64,000 nucleotides of DNA, taken from assembly GCF_016482685.1 (NCBI RefSeq), contig NZ_JACYHF010000001.1:434001-498000 (forward strand), in the 5' to 3' direction. The notes under the pieces were generated by a model. The model saw nothing but the letters and a program-made list of their open reading frames with translations, did no database searches and was not told where the DNA came from. Below are positions 1-10,657 of this stretch, piece by piece. Each line of letters starts with the position of its first letter. Within the stretch, counting starts at the first letter, position 1. The translations under genes and the position numbers were made by a program. This DNA comes from Streptomyces sp. DSM 110735. Lineage in GTDB: Bacteria; Actinomycetota; Actinomycetes; Streptomycetales; Streptomycetaceae.

Positions 1-307
1 CGCCGGAGCGCAACTGGGAGAAGAGCACCGCGGAGATCGCGGCCATGCCGGAGGCGAAGACGAGAGTCTCCACGCCGTCCTGTCCGGGCGCCTCCAGCTC
101 GCCGATGGCGCGCTCGAGATGCGTCCAGGTCGGATTGTCGTCACGGCCGTACGTGTACGGTCCCGTGACCTCGCCCGGCAGATGGAAGTGCGCGGCGAAC
201 ACCGGTCCGGGCAGGGTGGGTTCGTGCTTGACCGGCTCGGGCAGTCCGGCCCGTACCGCGCGGGTGCCGTCGCCGGTGCGGTCCGGGTGTGCGGTGGCGT
301 CGCTCAT
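1..307 (-). CDS. Cystathionine gamma-lyase / gamma-synthase family PLP enzyme, N-terminal part
   Basis: The gene enters from the left edge, so only about 102 N-terminal residues are visible. They read MSDATAHPDRTGDGTRAVRA, followed by a segment around PYTYGRDDNPTWTHLERAIG and FASGMAAISAVL. The YTYGR..NPT and FASGMAA segments are typical of the Cys/Met-metabolism PLP family (fold type I), where the latter shapes the PLP phosphate-binding loop. Members cleave cystathionine to cysteine, or make it, in transsulfuration. The ATG shares four bases (ATGA) with the ptpA stop, so translation is probably coupled. The PLP lysine lies outside the window. Lyase rather than synthase is inferred from remembered Streptomyces synteny. 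Confidence 0.85.
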   Translation of the reverse strand, partial: MSDATAHPDRTGDGTRAVRAGLPEPVKHEPTLPGPVFAAHFHLPGEVTGPYTYGRDDNPTWTHLERAIGELEAPGQDGVETLVFASGMAAISAVLFSQLRSG

Positions 308-795
308 GCGGGGCGTTCCTCCAGGTGTGCGCGTACGGCGGCGAGCAGTCCGTCGCTCGCCCGTTCCACCATCTCAAGGCACTCCTCGAAGCCGTCGCGG
401 CCCCCGTAGTACGGGTCGGGCACGTCGAGGTCGTCGCCCGCGGCCGGGTCGTAGGAGCGCAGCAGGCGCACCTTGCGCGCGTCCGCCTCCGTCGGCGCGA
501 GGCGGCGCAGGGCCTTGAGATGGCCGGTGTCGAGGGCGATCACGAGGTCGAGCCGGGCGAACCACGAGGGCTCGAACCGCCGGGCGGTGTGCACGGTGCC
601 GTAGCCGTGCTCGTCGAGGACCGACACGGCGCGCGGGTCGGCGTCGTCGCCCTCGTGCCAGCCGCCGGTGCCGGCACTGTCCACCTCGATCAGATTCTCG
701 AGCCCGGCCTCCGCGACCCGCGCGCGGAGGACCGACGCGGCCATCGGGGAGCGGCAGATGTTGCCGGTGCACACGAAACAGACGCGGTAGGTCAT
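304..795 (-). CDS. ptpA: Low-molecular-weight protein-tyrosine phosphatase PtpA
   Basis: A 163-residue cytoplasmic enzyme of normal family length. The P-loop CX5R is at the N terminus (CTGNICRS, nucleophile C9, R15), and the general-acid loop is DPYYGG near residue 126. It hydrolyses phosphotyrosine through a cysteinyl-phosphate intermediate. The S. coelicolor homologue PtpA has been linked to secondary metabolism, as established knowledge. It sits in a compact minus-strand operon, seven bases downstream of the holin-like gene and overlapping the next gene by ATGA. The transsulfuration enzyme downstream may simply be co-transcribed. Identification is firm; substrates are unknown. Confidence 0.95.
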   Translation of the reverse strand: MTYRVCFVCTGNICRSPMAASVLRARVAEAGLENLIEVDSAGTGGWHEGDDADPRAVSVLDEHGYGTVHTARRFEPSWFARLDLVIALDTGHLKALRRLAPTEADARKVRLLRSYDPAAGDDLDVPDPYYGGRDGFEECLEMVERASDGLLAAVRAHLEERPA

Positions 796-802
796 GGCGT
801 GC

Positions 803-1180
803 TCAGTCCTCGTCGGGCAGGACGAGGTTCAGGGCCCAGGAGACGACGGAGATGATCAGACCGCCGAGCACGGCCGTCCAGAAGCCGTCCACGTGGAAGC
901 TCAGGTCGAGCTTCCCGCACACCCATGACGTGAGCAGCAGCATCAGCGCGTTGACGATCAGGGTGATCAGACCGAGCGTCAGGATGAACAGCGGGAAGGT
1001 GAGGACCTTGACGATCGGCTTCACCAGGAAGTTGACCAGGCCGAAGATCAGCGCGACCACGATCAGGGTGCCGATCTTCTTGCCCGTGTTGTCACCGGTG
1101 AGGGTGATCTTGTCGAGCAGCCACACGGCGACCGCGAGGGCGGCCGCGTTGGCGAGCGTCTTGACTACGAAATTCTTCAT
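803..1180 (-). CDS. Phage holin superfamily IV (4-TM) membrane protein
   Basis: A 125-residue, very hydrophobic protein with four predicted membrane segments at roughly residues 7-24, 37-58, 62-86 and 101-120. The loop between segments 2 and 3 carries a KPIVKVLT motif, which is typical of the chromosomal phage_holin_4_2 / DUF360 family. Despite the family name these are ordinary chromosomal genes of unknown role, and no lysin or other phage gene is nearby. It is the first gene of the minus-strand operon with ptpA and is divergent from the cupin gene. Function is not known and lysis activity should not be assumed. Confidence 0.85.
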   Translation of the reverse strand: MKNFVVKTLANAAALAVAVWLLDKITLTGDNTGKKIGTLIVVALIFGLVNFLVKPIVKVLTFPLFILTLGLITLIVNALMLLLTSWVCGKLDLSFHVDGFWTAVLGGLIISVVSWALNLVLPDED

Positions 1181-1238
1181 GTGTCTGATCGTGGCAGACG
1201 GGTCGGTGGTGAGCAGTGGGGCGAGGACGGGGGCAGTG

Positions 1239-1556
1239 ATGAAGGCGTTCCGGCTGGACGACCTGGAGGCGGAGCGCGCCGCGAACGACGGCGCCTACCT
1301 CCAGTTCCTGCGTGAGCGGAACATGTCCGTGGGGCTGTACGGCCTGGACGCGGGCGCCCACGACCCGCAGAAGCCGCACGGCCAGGACGAGGTGTACTTC
1401 GTCGTCAGCGGACGGGCGTCGATCACGGTGGGCCTGGAGACCACCGAGGTCGCGCGGGGCAGCGTGATCTACGTACCGGCCGGTGTGGCCCACAAGTTCC
1501 ACCACATCAGCGAGGATCTGAGAGTTCTGGTGGTGTTCTCTCCCCCTGAGGCGTGA
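1239..1556 (+). CDS. Small cupin domain protein
   Basis: A 105-residue single-domain beta-barrel protein. The cupin motif 1 region contains HDPQKPHGQDEVYFVVSGR and motif 2 contains GSVIYVPAGVAHKFHH, giving His, His, Glu and His candidates for one metal ion. The start at 1239 (MKAFRLDD) is preferred because it follows a purine-rich stretch and leaves a normal-length cupin; an in-frame GTG lies at 1206. It is divergent from the holin-like gene. The domain class is clear, but cupins have many activities and neither substrate nor reaction can be named. Confidence 0.85.
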   Translation: MKAFRLDDLEAERAANDGAYLQFLRERNMSVGLYGLDAGAHDPQKPHGQDEVYFVVSGRASITVGLETTEVARGSVIYVPAGVAHKFHHISEDLRVLVVFSPPEA

Positions 1557-1686
1557 GGGTCCGTCTAGGGGTTCCCTAGGGGATGGTTCAGGGGAGGACA
1601 AGGGGTGCGCGGCGCCCGCGGGAGCCCCTCGCGGCCCTAGCATCGAGGGCAGGACATCGATTACTGCTGACGCAAAGGACGAGGGC

Positions 1687-1899
1687 ATGCGAGAGATCTT
1701 CGCGGGGCTGCCGTGGTGGGTGAAGTGGGTCGCGGTGCCGGTCATCGCGCTGGTCGTCTTCGGCGGCCTGATAGCGACCGTCGTGGGATTCCTGATCGGT
1801 CTGCTGTTCAAGGTCCTGCTCTTCGTCGCCCTGGTCGGCGGACTGATCTACATCGTGCGGAAGTTCATGGCCGGCTCCTCGTCGCGCAGCGACTGGTGA
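1687..1899 (+). CDS. Small two-TM membrane protein, DUF5326-like
   Basis: A 70-residue protein starting MREIFAGLPWWVKWVAVPVI. Two hydrophobic segments (about residues 13-36 and 38-56) are followed by a short basic, serine-rich tail (RKFMAGSSSRSDW). An AAAGGACGAG ribosome-binding site precedes the ATG. It looks like the conserved Streptomyces DUF5326 family, which has no known function. It lies alone between the cupin and ssgR genes. Confidence 0.75.
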   Translation: MREIFAGLPWWVKWVAVPVIALVVFGGLIATVVGFLIGLLFKVLLFVALVGGLIYIVRKFMAGSSSRSDW

Positions 1900-2171
1900 C
1901 GGACGCGGGAGCCGGTGGGCGGTAACACGGATCACCGGTTCCCTCGGGGGAGGGAAGTTTCCCGGCGTACCGTCCACGCGCGGTGGTGGACGGTTAAAGT
2001 CCGGAAATCTCGTGGGGCCCGTCCCCCACGGGCGGCACGCCTCCTCGCCCGTGCCCACCGAGCACGGGCCGCCCATCCTCGCGCTTCGGGAGCCACCCCT
2101 TGGCCACGGTCGACACCGCCCCGGCAGGACCCCACGCACCGCCCGCATCGCCCCGGTCCTGCGCTCCCCCG

Positions 2172-2957
2172 ATGCAGCGGCCCAGCGGCCCGGCCACCCG
2201 GGACAAGCACTCCACGACCCTCATCGGGTCCGTCCAGCGCGCGATGCGGCTGCTGGAGACCCTCGCGGCGCACGAGTACGGCGCCCCGGCCAAGCAGCTC
2301 GCCCGCGAGACCGGCATCGCCCTGCCCACGGCGTACCACCTGCTGCGCACCCTGGTGTACGAGGGCTATCTGCGCCGGGAGAAGGGGCTGTTCTTCCTCG
2401 GGGAGGCGGCCGACAGGCTGAGCGCGAGCGCGGCACAGCAGAAACGTCGCAGCACGATCGCGGGCACGCTCGCGCAATGGCGCGATTCCATCGGTGTGCC
2501 GGTGTACTACGCGATGTACCGGGACGGCGAGGTCGAGGTGCAGTGCGTCGCCGAGTCGCGCGAGGCACCGGCGGTCGAGGAGTGGGCCGACTTCCGCGAG
2601 ACGGCGCACGCGCACGCCATCGGACAGTGCCTGCTCTCGCAGGTGGACGAAGAGACCCGGCGGGACCATCTGGCCCGGTACCCGGTGCGGTCGATCACGC
2701 CGTACACCGTGCGGGACAACGGCGCCCTGCTGCGGAGGCTGGCCCGGGTCGGGCGCATGGAACCGGTGGTGGAGCGTCAGGAATACGCCCTGGGGGCGGT
2801 TTGCGCGGCGATTCCCCTCACGATGGGCACCACGGCGGCTACGATCGCGATCTCACTGCCCGCCCACCAGGCCGACCGGCTGATGCCCGCGACACAGCGG
2901 CTGCAGGCCGAGATCGGCCGTCATCTCGGGGCGTTCGCGCTTTCTATCAGCATCTGA
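2172..2957 (+). CDS. ssgR: IclR-family regulator SsgR, activator of ssgA
   Basis: About 261 residues from the ATG at 2172. An IclR-type winged helix-turn-helix spans roughly residues 15-75 (SVQRAMRLLETLAAHEYGAP, then KQLARETGIALPTAYHLLRT). A C-terminal IclR effector domain contains ETAHAHAIGQCLLSQV and ends near SISI. In S. coelicolor SsgR is required for ssgA transcription and hence sporulation. Adjacency to ssgA on the same strand makes the assignment secure. A TTG at 2100 with an upstream GGGAG would extend the N terminus by 24 residues, so the start is uncertain. The roughly 270 bases upstream of 2172 hold no other gene I can support. Confidence 0.9.
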   Translation: MQRPSGPATRDKHSTTLIGSVQRAMRLLETLAAHEYGAPAKQLARETGIALPTAYHLLRTLVYEGYLRREKGLFFLGEAADRLSASAAQQKRRSTIAGTLAQWRDSIGVPVYYAMYRDGEVEVQCVAESREAPAVEEWADFRETAHAHAIGQCLLSQVDEETRRDHLARYPVRSITPYTVRDNGALLRRLARVGRMEPVVERQEYALGAVCAAIPLTMGTTAATIAISLPAHQADRLMPATQRLQAEIGRHLGAFALSISI

Positions 2958-3085
2958 AAACTCACTCCTTGTGATCTGTTGTGTACTTTCAGCTAGATTT
3001 GGGCATGGTCCGGGGATTAATCCCAGCCAGTCGAAGTCATACGACGGGGTAGGCGATGCGCGAGTCCGTACAGGCAGAGGTCATG

Positions 3086-3493
3086 ATGAGCTTTCTCGTC
3101 TCGGAGGAGCTCTCCTTCCGCATTCCGGTGGAGTTGCGCTATGAGACGAGCGATCCCTACGCGGTGCGGCTGACCTTCCATCTGCCCGGCGATGCCCCGG
3201 TGACCTGGGCCTTCGGACGGGAGCTGATGATCGACGGGGTCGGCAGGCCGTGCGGTGAGGGAGACGTGCACATCGCGCCCGTGGACGCCGAGGTGCTGGG
3301 CGAGGTGCTGATCCGCCTTCAGGTCGGCAGCGACCAGGCGCTGTTCCGCTCCTCCGCGCCGCCGCTGGTGGCGTTCCTGGACCGTACGGACAAGCTGGTC
3401 CCGCTCGGTCAGGAGGGCGCACTGGCCGATTTCGACGCCCATCTCGACGAGGCGCTGGACCGCATCCTGGCCGAGGAGCAGAGCGCCGGCTGA
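3086..3493 (+). CDS. ssgA: SsgA, SALP-family activator of sporulation-specific cell division
   Basis: A 135-residue acidic protein beginning MSFLVSEELSFRIPVELRYE. It contains FHLPGDAPVTWAFGREL, RLQVG, and near the C terminus VAFLDRTDKLVPLGQE. These are hallmark blocks of SsgA, the founding SsgA-like protein of sporulating actinomycetes, close to the 136-residue S. coelicolor protein. SsgA helps place SsgB and thereby FtsZ at sporulation septa. The start at 3086 matches the conserved MSFLV N terminus and has AGAGG upstream; an in-frame ATG lies at 3083. Transcription presumably depends on the upstream ssgR product. Confidence 0.95.
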   Translation: MSFLVSEELSFRIPVELRYETSDPYAVRLTFHLPGDAPVTWAFGRELMIDGVGRPCGEGDVHIAPVDAEVLGEVLIRLQVGSDQALFRSSAPPLVAFLDRTDKLVPLGQEGALADFDAHLDEALDRILAEEQSAG

Positions 3494-3635
3494 AGGAGCG
3501 GGGGGCGGTGGGCCGTTCGTCCGGGCGGGGCCGTACGGCTTTGCAGAAACGCTTCTGCGGGGCTCGTGCGGCCCCTCTGACGGTTCCTGGTCCCGACGCG
3601 CCCGAGACGGCTGCCCCGCCGTGCGACGCGCCCTC

Positions 3636-5132
3636 TCACCGCCTCCGGCGCCGCCCCCGACCGCCACGCGCCGCTGCCGCCACGGCGGCCGGAGCCGGGT
3701 TGCCCGGTTCGGGACGGTCGGCCGAGACCACCAGGGCGGCCAGGGCCGTGGTGACCGGCACCGAGGCGACCAGCCCGATGGAGCCGACCAGGGTGCGCAC
3801 GATCTCCTCCGCCACCAGCTCGCTGGTGGCCACGGTGCTCACGCTGCTCTGCGCGATCGAGAACAGCAGCAGCAGGGGGAGCGCGGCGCCCGCGTAGGCG
3901 AGGACGAGGGTGTTGACCACGGAGGCGATGTGGTCGCGCCCGATGCGGATGCCCGCCCGGTACAGACCCCGCCAGCCCATCGAGGGGTTGGCCTCGTGCA
4001 GCTCCCAGACGGCCGAGGTCTGGGTCACCGTCACGTCGTCCAGCACGCCGAGCGAACCGATGATGACGCCGGCCAGCAGGAGCCCGCTCATGTCGATCGA
4101 CGGATAGAGCCCGTGGATCAGCCCCGTGCTGTCGTCCGTGTTGCCGGTGAGCGCGGCCCAGCCGATGAACTGCGAGCCGAGGAAGCCGATCAGCATCAGC
4201 GAGACCAGCGTGCCGAGCACCGCGACCGACGTACGGGCGGACAGCCCGTGGCACATGTACAGGGCGATCAGCATGATGGCGCTCGACCCGACCACGGCCA
4301 CCAGCAGGGGATTCGAACCCTGGAGTATCGCGGGCAGGATGAACAGGGTCAGCACCAGGAAGCTGACCGCCAGCGCGACCAGCGCCATGACACCGCGCAG
4401 CCGTCCCACCACCACGACGGCGACCGCGAAGATCCCGGCGAGCAGCGCCATGGGGAACTGCCGGTTCACATCGGTGACCGAGTACTGCAGATCCTTGGGC
4501 GCCGAGGGCTCGTAGGCGACCACGACCTGCTCGCCCTGGTGCAACTGCCGGGTCTGGTCGGGCTGGACGATCTCGGTGAAGGTGCGGCCCCGGTCCTTGC
4601 CGGAGTCGACCCGGACCGTCGCCTTCTTGCAGGTCCCCTTCTTCTTCTGGTCCGCCGGACCCGCTCCGGAGGCGGCGGTGTCGCCGAGTGATGAACCTCC
4701 CGAGGCGTTCACGGACTTGCAGCTCACGGAGAGGACGCGGGTGACTGTTGCCTGCTGGGTCTGGCGGTCGAAGCCGACCCCGGAGCGCTGGTGCGGCGGG
4801 GCGCCGCCGGGCCACAGCACCACGAGACCCACCACGACGGCGGCCGTGAACGGGACGAGGATCGCCGCGATGACCTTGCGCAGATGCCGCGACACGGGCG
4901 CCGCGGGGCCATGGCTGTGCGAGTGACCGTGACCGTGCTGGCCCGGACTGTGCGAGCCATGACCGTGGTCCGGCTCCTGGTCGCCACCCGAGGCGGAGTG
5001 GTGCCCGTGCGCATCGCCGGGGCCACCGCCGGAGCCCTGTCCGCCCCCTCGGCCGGGGCCGCCGCCCTGTCCGGGACCGTGCCGGTGGGGCGGCCCGGGC
5101 GGTGGATAGGGAGGCTGATGTGTCGTGGTCAC
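3636..5132 (-). CDS. YibE/F-like multi-pass membrane protein with a His/Gly-rich N-terminal tail
   Basis: About 498 residues from the GTG at 5132 (VTTTHQPPYPPPGPP). Residues about 10-80 are a low-complexity cytoplasmic tail of Gly, Pro and His with HGHGSHSPGQ and HGHGHSHSHG clusters. After a first membrane segment (about 90-110) comes an extracytoplasmic domain with an SCKSVNASGG stretch and a Lys-rich patch. At least seven further hydrophobic segments follow, including FGVLDD-like text (GVLDDVTVTQ) and MGWRGLYRAG, which fit the YibE/F family. The family is annotated as transport-like but no substrate is established. The His tail suggests metal binding. The protein ends in a basic GGRGRRRRR tail. 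Confidence 0.8.
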   Translation of the reverse strand: MTTTHQPPYPPPGPPHRHGPGQGGGPGRGGGQGSGGGPGDAHGHHSASGGDQEPDHGHGSHSPGQHGHGHSHSHGPAAPVSRHLRKVIAAILVPFTAAVVVGLVVLWPGGAPPHQRSGVGFDRQTQQATVTRVLSVSCKSVNASGGSSLGDTAASGAGPADQKKKGTCKKATVRVDSGKDRGRTFTEIVQPDQTRQLHQGEQVVVAYEPSAPKDLQYSVTDVNRQFPMALLAGIFAVAVVVVGRLRGVMALVALAVSFLVLTLFILPAILQGSNPLLVAVVGSSAIMLIALYMCHGLSARTSVAVLGTLVSLMLIGFLGSQFIGWAALTGNTDDSTGLIHGLYPSIDMSGLLLAGVIIGSLGVLDDVTVTQTSAVWELHEANPSMGWRGLYRAGIRIGRDHIASVVNTLVLAYAGAALPLLLLFSIAQSSVSTVATSELVAEEIVRTLVGSIGLVASVPVTTALAALVVSADRPEPGNPAPAAVAAAARGGRGRRRRR

Positions 5133-5210
5133 CGCCCGATCATCGCAAGAACGAGGGACGCCCACTGTTCTTCCGGACAGAAGGGGCGCTAGCGTGGAGG
5201 CACCTTTGCA

Positions 5211-7165
<1,955 letters not shown>

Positions 7166-7195
7166 CAGCCGGGTGACACCGGGGCGGGCTCGCGC

Positions 7196-8056
7196 CTACT
7201 CCGGCTGGTGTTCGGGACCGCCGAAGTCGGGACTCGAGTAGTCCGGGCTGGAGAAGCGCGGCCGGTCGGAGACCGAGCCGTCGTGCGGGCTGCTGAAGCC
7301 GGGGCGACCGTAGCCCAGGCGCGGCATCCTTCCGGTCGGGGAGGCGGGCTGGACCGGGTACGGGGTCACCGGCCCCGGCCGGTCCAGCGCCTCCGTGAGG
7401 AAGGGCAGGATGCCGCGCTCCAGCAGGGCGTCCCGCCAGGCGTCTCTGGCCTCGGCCACCGCCCGGCCCGCCTCGTCGTAGGCACCCGCCTCGGCGGTCG
7501 CCTTGTTGCGCAGGGCGGTGAGCAGCAGTCCGACGGCGGCGACCAGGATCGCGGCGGCGGTCACGGCGCCGAAGACCCAGCCCGCCGCGATCAGGGTCCG
7601 GGCGAAGGTCTGGCCGGGGACCAGCATCTTCAGGAGGTAACCGACGAGCAGGAATATGGCGGCCGCGGTCCCGGCGAGGACGGGCGCGAGCACGGCTATC
7701 ACCGCGATCGCCCCCGCACCGGCGGTCTCGGCGACCTCCCCGAGACTCGTCGCCGCCAGGCCCAGCGTGCCGGGACCGGGCTCGGCGGCGGACCCGGCCT
7801 CGGCCTGGGTTTCCGGGGACGGCGCCGGGTGGCGCAGCTCCTCGCGGACCTTCACGTAGTGCTGGTACTCGGTGGCCGCGGCGGCCGTGATGAGCACGAT
7901 GGCGCCCAGCGCCATGGTGCGCAGTTGCTCGGGGTTGAGCCGCTGACCCATCGCGGACAGTTCCGGGCGGTGTGGCGCGGAGCGCAGCGCCTCATCGAGG
8001 AGCCGCTCGAATTCCTGGCGGTCCTCGTTCAGCAGGTGCTGCGGAACGCTGTTCAT
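7196..8056 (-). CDS. Membrane protein of unknown function
   Basis: About 286 residues from the ATG at 8056 (MNSVPQHLLNEDRQEFERLL), chosen because GGGGGA sits six bases upstream; an in-frame ATG at 8062 and a longer frame to 8095 exist. The N-terminal acidic helix is followed by one hydrophobic segment (about 45-62). An Ala/Glu/Pro-rich stretch follows, then three close membrane segments between about 105 and 185. The C-terminal 60 residues are Pro/Ser-rich with repeated FSSPxxxS elements (GFSSPHDGS, RFSSPDYSS), probably disordered. I do not recognise a characterised family. It is convergent with thiC. Confidence 0.6.
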   Translation of the reverse strand: MNSVPQHLLNEDRQEFERLLDEALRSAPHRPELSAMGQRLNPEQLRTMALGAIVLITAAAATEYQHYVKVREELRHPAPSPETQAEAGSAAEPGPGTLGLAATSLGEVAETAGAGAIAVIAVLAPVLAGTAAAIFLLVGYLLKMLVPGQTFARTLIAAGWVFGAVTAAAILVAAVGLLLTALRNKATAEAGAYDEAGRAVAEARDAWRDALLERGILPFLTEALDRPGPVTPYPVQPASPTGRMPRLGYGRPGFSSPHDGSVSDRPRFSSPDYSSPDFGGPEHQPE

Positions 8057-8245
8057 GTGCATCCCCCGATGCTCCGTAGGGCTGGGGGCTCGCATGGCGG
8101 CGAGCCGTCGGGCAGAAACGGAGGGGAGCCTGCTACGGATAAACCGATGGTAGAGCCGTCAAGGCTCAAGGTGACAGGGGGTTGTCGGAAATTGAGGCCC
8201 GGTCCGGTGTCCGGCCGACCCGGACCGGTTTAGTCGGCCGAACCC

Positions 8246-9310
8246 TCAGGCGTCCAGGGGGAGTTGCCGGACCAGCAGCTTTCCGGCCATGGTCACGCCG
8301 CCGTCCATCGCGATGGCGAGACCCTCGGCGTAGACGTGCGGACCCTCGACGTGCGGGTCGCGGTCCTCGTCGTCGTCCTCGGAGCCGACGTGGCCGAGCA
8401 GATAGGGAATGGGGCTGTGGCCGTGAACGACCCGGGTGCCGCCGTACGTATCGAGAAGGGAGCGCGCGGCGTCGGCGCCGCCCTCGTCGCGGAAGGAGAA
8501 GCGCTTGGTGAACTTGCGGAACAGTTCCCAGACTTCGTCCACGCTGTTGCGCGTCAGGGTCTCGCGGACCGTGTCGTTGACGGCTTCGATGGAGTCGCCG
8601 TAGTCGAGATAGGCGGTGGTGTCCGAGTGGAGCAGCAGATAGCCGTCGGCCGACTCGACGGCGTCGAGGCGCGCCATCCACTGGAGATGGTGGTCCTGGA
8701 GGCGGTCCATGTCGGTCTTCTGGCCGCCGTTGAGCAGCCAGGCGGCCTGGAAGGTGGCGGTGCCCGCGCCGGAGTGGACCGGGGTGTCCCCGAACCGCTT
8801 GGCGCCCAGGAGCAGCAGTTCGTGGTTGCCCATGAGGGCCTTGCAGTAGCCGCCGGCGGCGGCCGCCTCGGCGGACAGCCGCATCACCAGGTCGATCACG
8901 CCGATGCCGTCCGGGCCCCGGTCGGTGAAGTCGCCGAGGAACCAGAGCCGGGCGGTGCCCGCGCACCACTGGCCCGCTTCGTCGATCAGTCCCTGTTCGC
9001 GCAGGGCGGCGAGCAGCTCGTCCAGATAGCCGTGGACGTCTCCGACGACGTACAGCGGTCCGGGACCCGCGTTCTCCCGGGGCGCGTGTGCGGCGTCCGG
9101 GTCGACGGGGAGCTGGAGGGTGTCGCCGCGCTGGATGACGGGCAGGTCGCGCTGGGTGGGCGTGTAGCCGTCGGGGAAGTCCTCGTCGGCCGGGACCACG
9201 TCGCCGGGGTGCGGGTACGGACCGGTCTCATGGACGTACGCGGGCACCCGGAAGTCGCGCAGCGTCTCCGTGCGCTCCACCTCGGTCCCCTGACCGGCCC
9301 CCTGAGTCAT
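8246..9310 (-). CDS. Calcineurin-like metallophosphoesterase
   Basis: A 354-residue protein with the complete dinuclear metal signature: GDVHG (D91, H93), GDFTDRG (about 126-132), GNHE (about 161-164), then HSDT and GHSP for the later histidines. About 85 residues precede the catalytic fold and an acidic insertion (GSEDDDEDRD) precedes the last strand. The fold hydrolyses phosphomonoesters or phosphodiesters, but the substrate cannot be read from the sequence. It is transcribed alone with the LacI-type gene upstream on the same strand, separated by about 230 bases in which I see no gene. Confidence 0.9.
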   Translation of the reverse strand: MTQGAGQGTEVERTETLRDFRVPAYVHETGPYPHPGDVVPADEDFPDGYTPTQRDLPVIQRGDTLQLPVDPDAAHAPRENAGPGPLYVVGDVHGYLDELLAALREQGLIDEAGQWCAGTARLWFLGDFTDRGPDGIGVIDLVMRLSAEAAAAGGYCKALMGNHELLLLGAKRFGDTPVHSGAGTATFQAAWLLNGGQKTDMDRLQDHHLQWMARLDAVESADGYLLLHSDTTAYLDYGDSIEAVNDTVRETLTRNSVDEVWELFRKFTKRFSFRDEGGADAARSLLDTYGGTRVVHGHSPIPYLLGHVGSEDDDEDRDPHVEGPHVYAEGLAIAMDGGVTMAGKLLVRQLPLDA

Positions 9311-9544
9311 CAGACCCCTCCACCATCGCGCCGAAGCTGCACCGCTTCGGACTGCCTGGTCGCAGCGGCCCGCGGTGTCGTGCGCCCATCATAGGAATGC
9401 GCGTCGCGCCATGTGATGACCCAGGGGTGGTGAATCCGAGCAAGACGCCGGTTCATCGTGGCTTTCGCACCGATTGGGCATGAGTTCGACTGGTTGTCGG
9501 CGCGGGCCGCCGGGCGGGCCGTCCCGCCCGGCCGGGGACCCGCG

Positions 9545-10657
9545 CTAATCCTTCTCCGGTGCCCGGGGCGGGCTCACCGTCGTGCGCGGCGGGCGCCGCT
9601 GCGAGGACGTGCGCACGATCAGCTCCGTCGGTATCACCTGCTCGACCGGGTGGTCGGAGTCGACTCCCTCGATGGCGTCGATGAGGAGCTGGACCACGGC
9701 CGTGCCGATACGGCGGGGTTTGAGCGAGAGGGTGGTGATGGGCGGCTCGGTGGTCGCGTACACCGTGGACTCGCTGCAGCACACCAGCAGCAGATCGTCC
9801 GGGACGCGCAGGCCGTAGCGGCGGGCGGCGGCCAGGAGGTCGGTGCCGTTGGGGTCGAAGAGACCGTAGACGGCGTCCGGGCGGTCGGGACGGGCGAGGA
9901 GCCGGTCGGCGGCGATGGCGCCCGCGCACGGGTCGTGCGCGGGGTACGCCTCGTACACCGGGTCCTGGCCGACGCGCTCGCACCAGCGCAGATAGGCGGT
10001 GGTCGACAGATGGGTGTACGTGTCCGTCGAGGTGCCGGTGAGCAGGCCGATCCGGCGGGCGCCCGCGGCGGCGAGGTGGTCGAGGATGCCGAGGACGGCG
10101 GCCTCGTGGTCGTTGTCGACCCATGCGGTGACCGGGAGCGCGCCCGCCGGGCGGCCGTCGGAGACGACGGGTAAGCCCTGGCGGACCAGCTCGCTGACGA
10201 CCGGGTCCTGGTCGGAGGGGTCGATGACGACCGTGCCGTCGAGGGCCACGTTGGACCACACGTCGTGGCGCGAGGTGGCCGGGAGGATGACGAGCGCGTA
10301 GCCGCGGGCGAGCGCGGCGGAGGTGGCCGCGCGGGCCATCTCGGCGAAGTACGCGAACTCGGTGAAGGTGAAAGGTTCATCCCCGTACGTGGTCACGGTC
10401 AGGCCGATGAGGCCGGACTTGCCCGTGCGGAGGGTGCGGGCGGCGGCGGACGGGCGGTAGCCCAGCCGGTCGGCCACCTCGCGGACATGGCGCCGGGTGG
10501 CATCCGGGAGCCGACCCTTGCCGTTGAGGGCGTCGGAGACGGTCGTGATGGAGACCCCGGCGGCGGCGGCCACGTCTCTGATGCCCGCCCGGCCCGGCCG
10601 GCTGCCTCGTCGTGAGGTTTCCGCGCGGCTCACCTGGTGCTTCCCTGCTGCTGTCAT
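9545..10657 (-). CDS. LacI-family transcriptional regulator
   Basis: About 370 residues from the ATG at 10657 (MTAAGKHQVSRAETSRRGSR). A LacI helix-turn-helix occupies residues about 25-75 (GIRDVAAAAGVSITTVSDAL, then hinge-helix PSAAARTLRTGKSGLIG). A periplasmic-binding-protein-like sensor domain follows (for example VVIDPSDQDPVVSELVRQGL and GLFDPNGTDLLAAARRYGLR). It probably represses a sugar or nucleoside uptake system, yet no such operon is adjacent, so the target and ligand are unknown. It is divergent from the hisC/pat gene. Confidence 0.9.
   Translation of the reverse strand: MTAAGKHQVSRAETSRRGSRPGRAGIRDVAAAAGVSITTVSDALNGKGRLPDATRRHVREVADRLGYRPSAAARTLRTGKSGLIGLTVTTYGDEPFTFTEFAYFAEMARAATSAALARGYALVILPATSRHDVWSNVALDGTVVIDPSDQDPVVSELVRQGLPVVSDGRPAGALPVTAWVDNDHEAAVLGILDHLAAAGARRIGLLTGTSTDTYTHLSTTAYLRWCERVGQDPVYEAYPAHDPCAGAIAADRLLARPDRPDAVYGLFDPNGTDLLAAARRYGLRVPDDLLLVCCSESTVYATTEPPITTLSLKPRRIGTAVVQLLIDAIEGVDSDHPVEQVIPTELIVRTSSQRRPPRTTVSPPRAPEKD

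Noticed and set aside
803..1180. Holin-like protein as evidence of a prophage
   Set aside because: The 4-TM family is chromosomal in many bacteria and no lysin, capsid or integrase gene is nearby.
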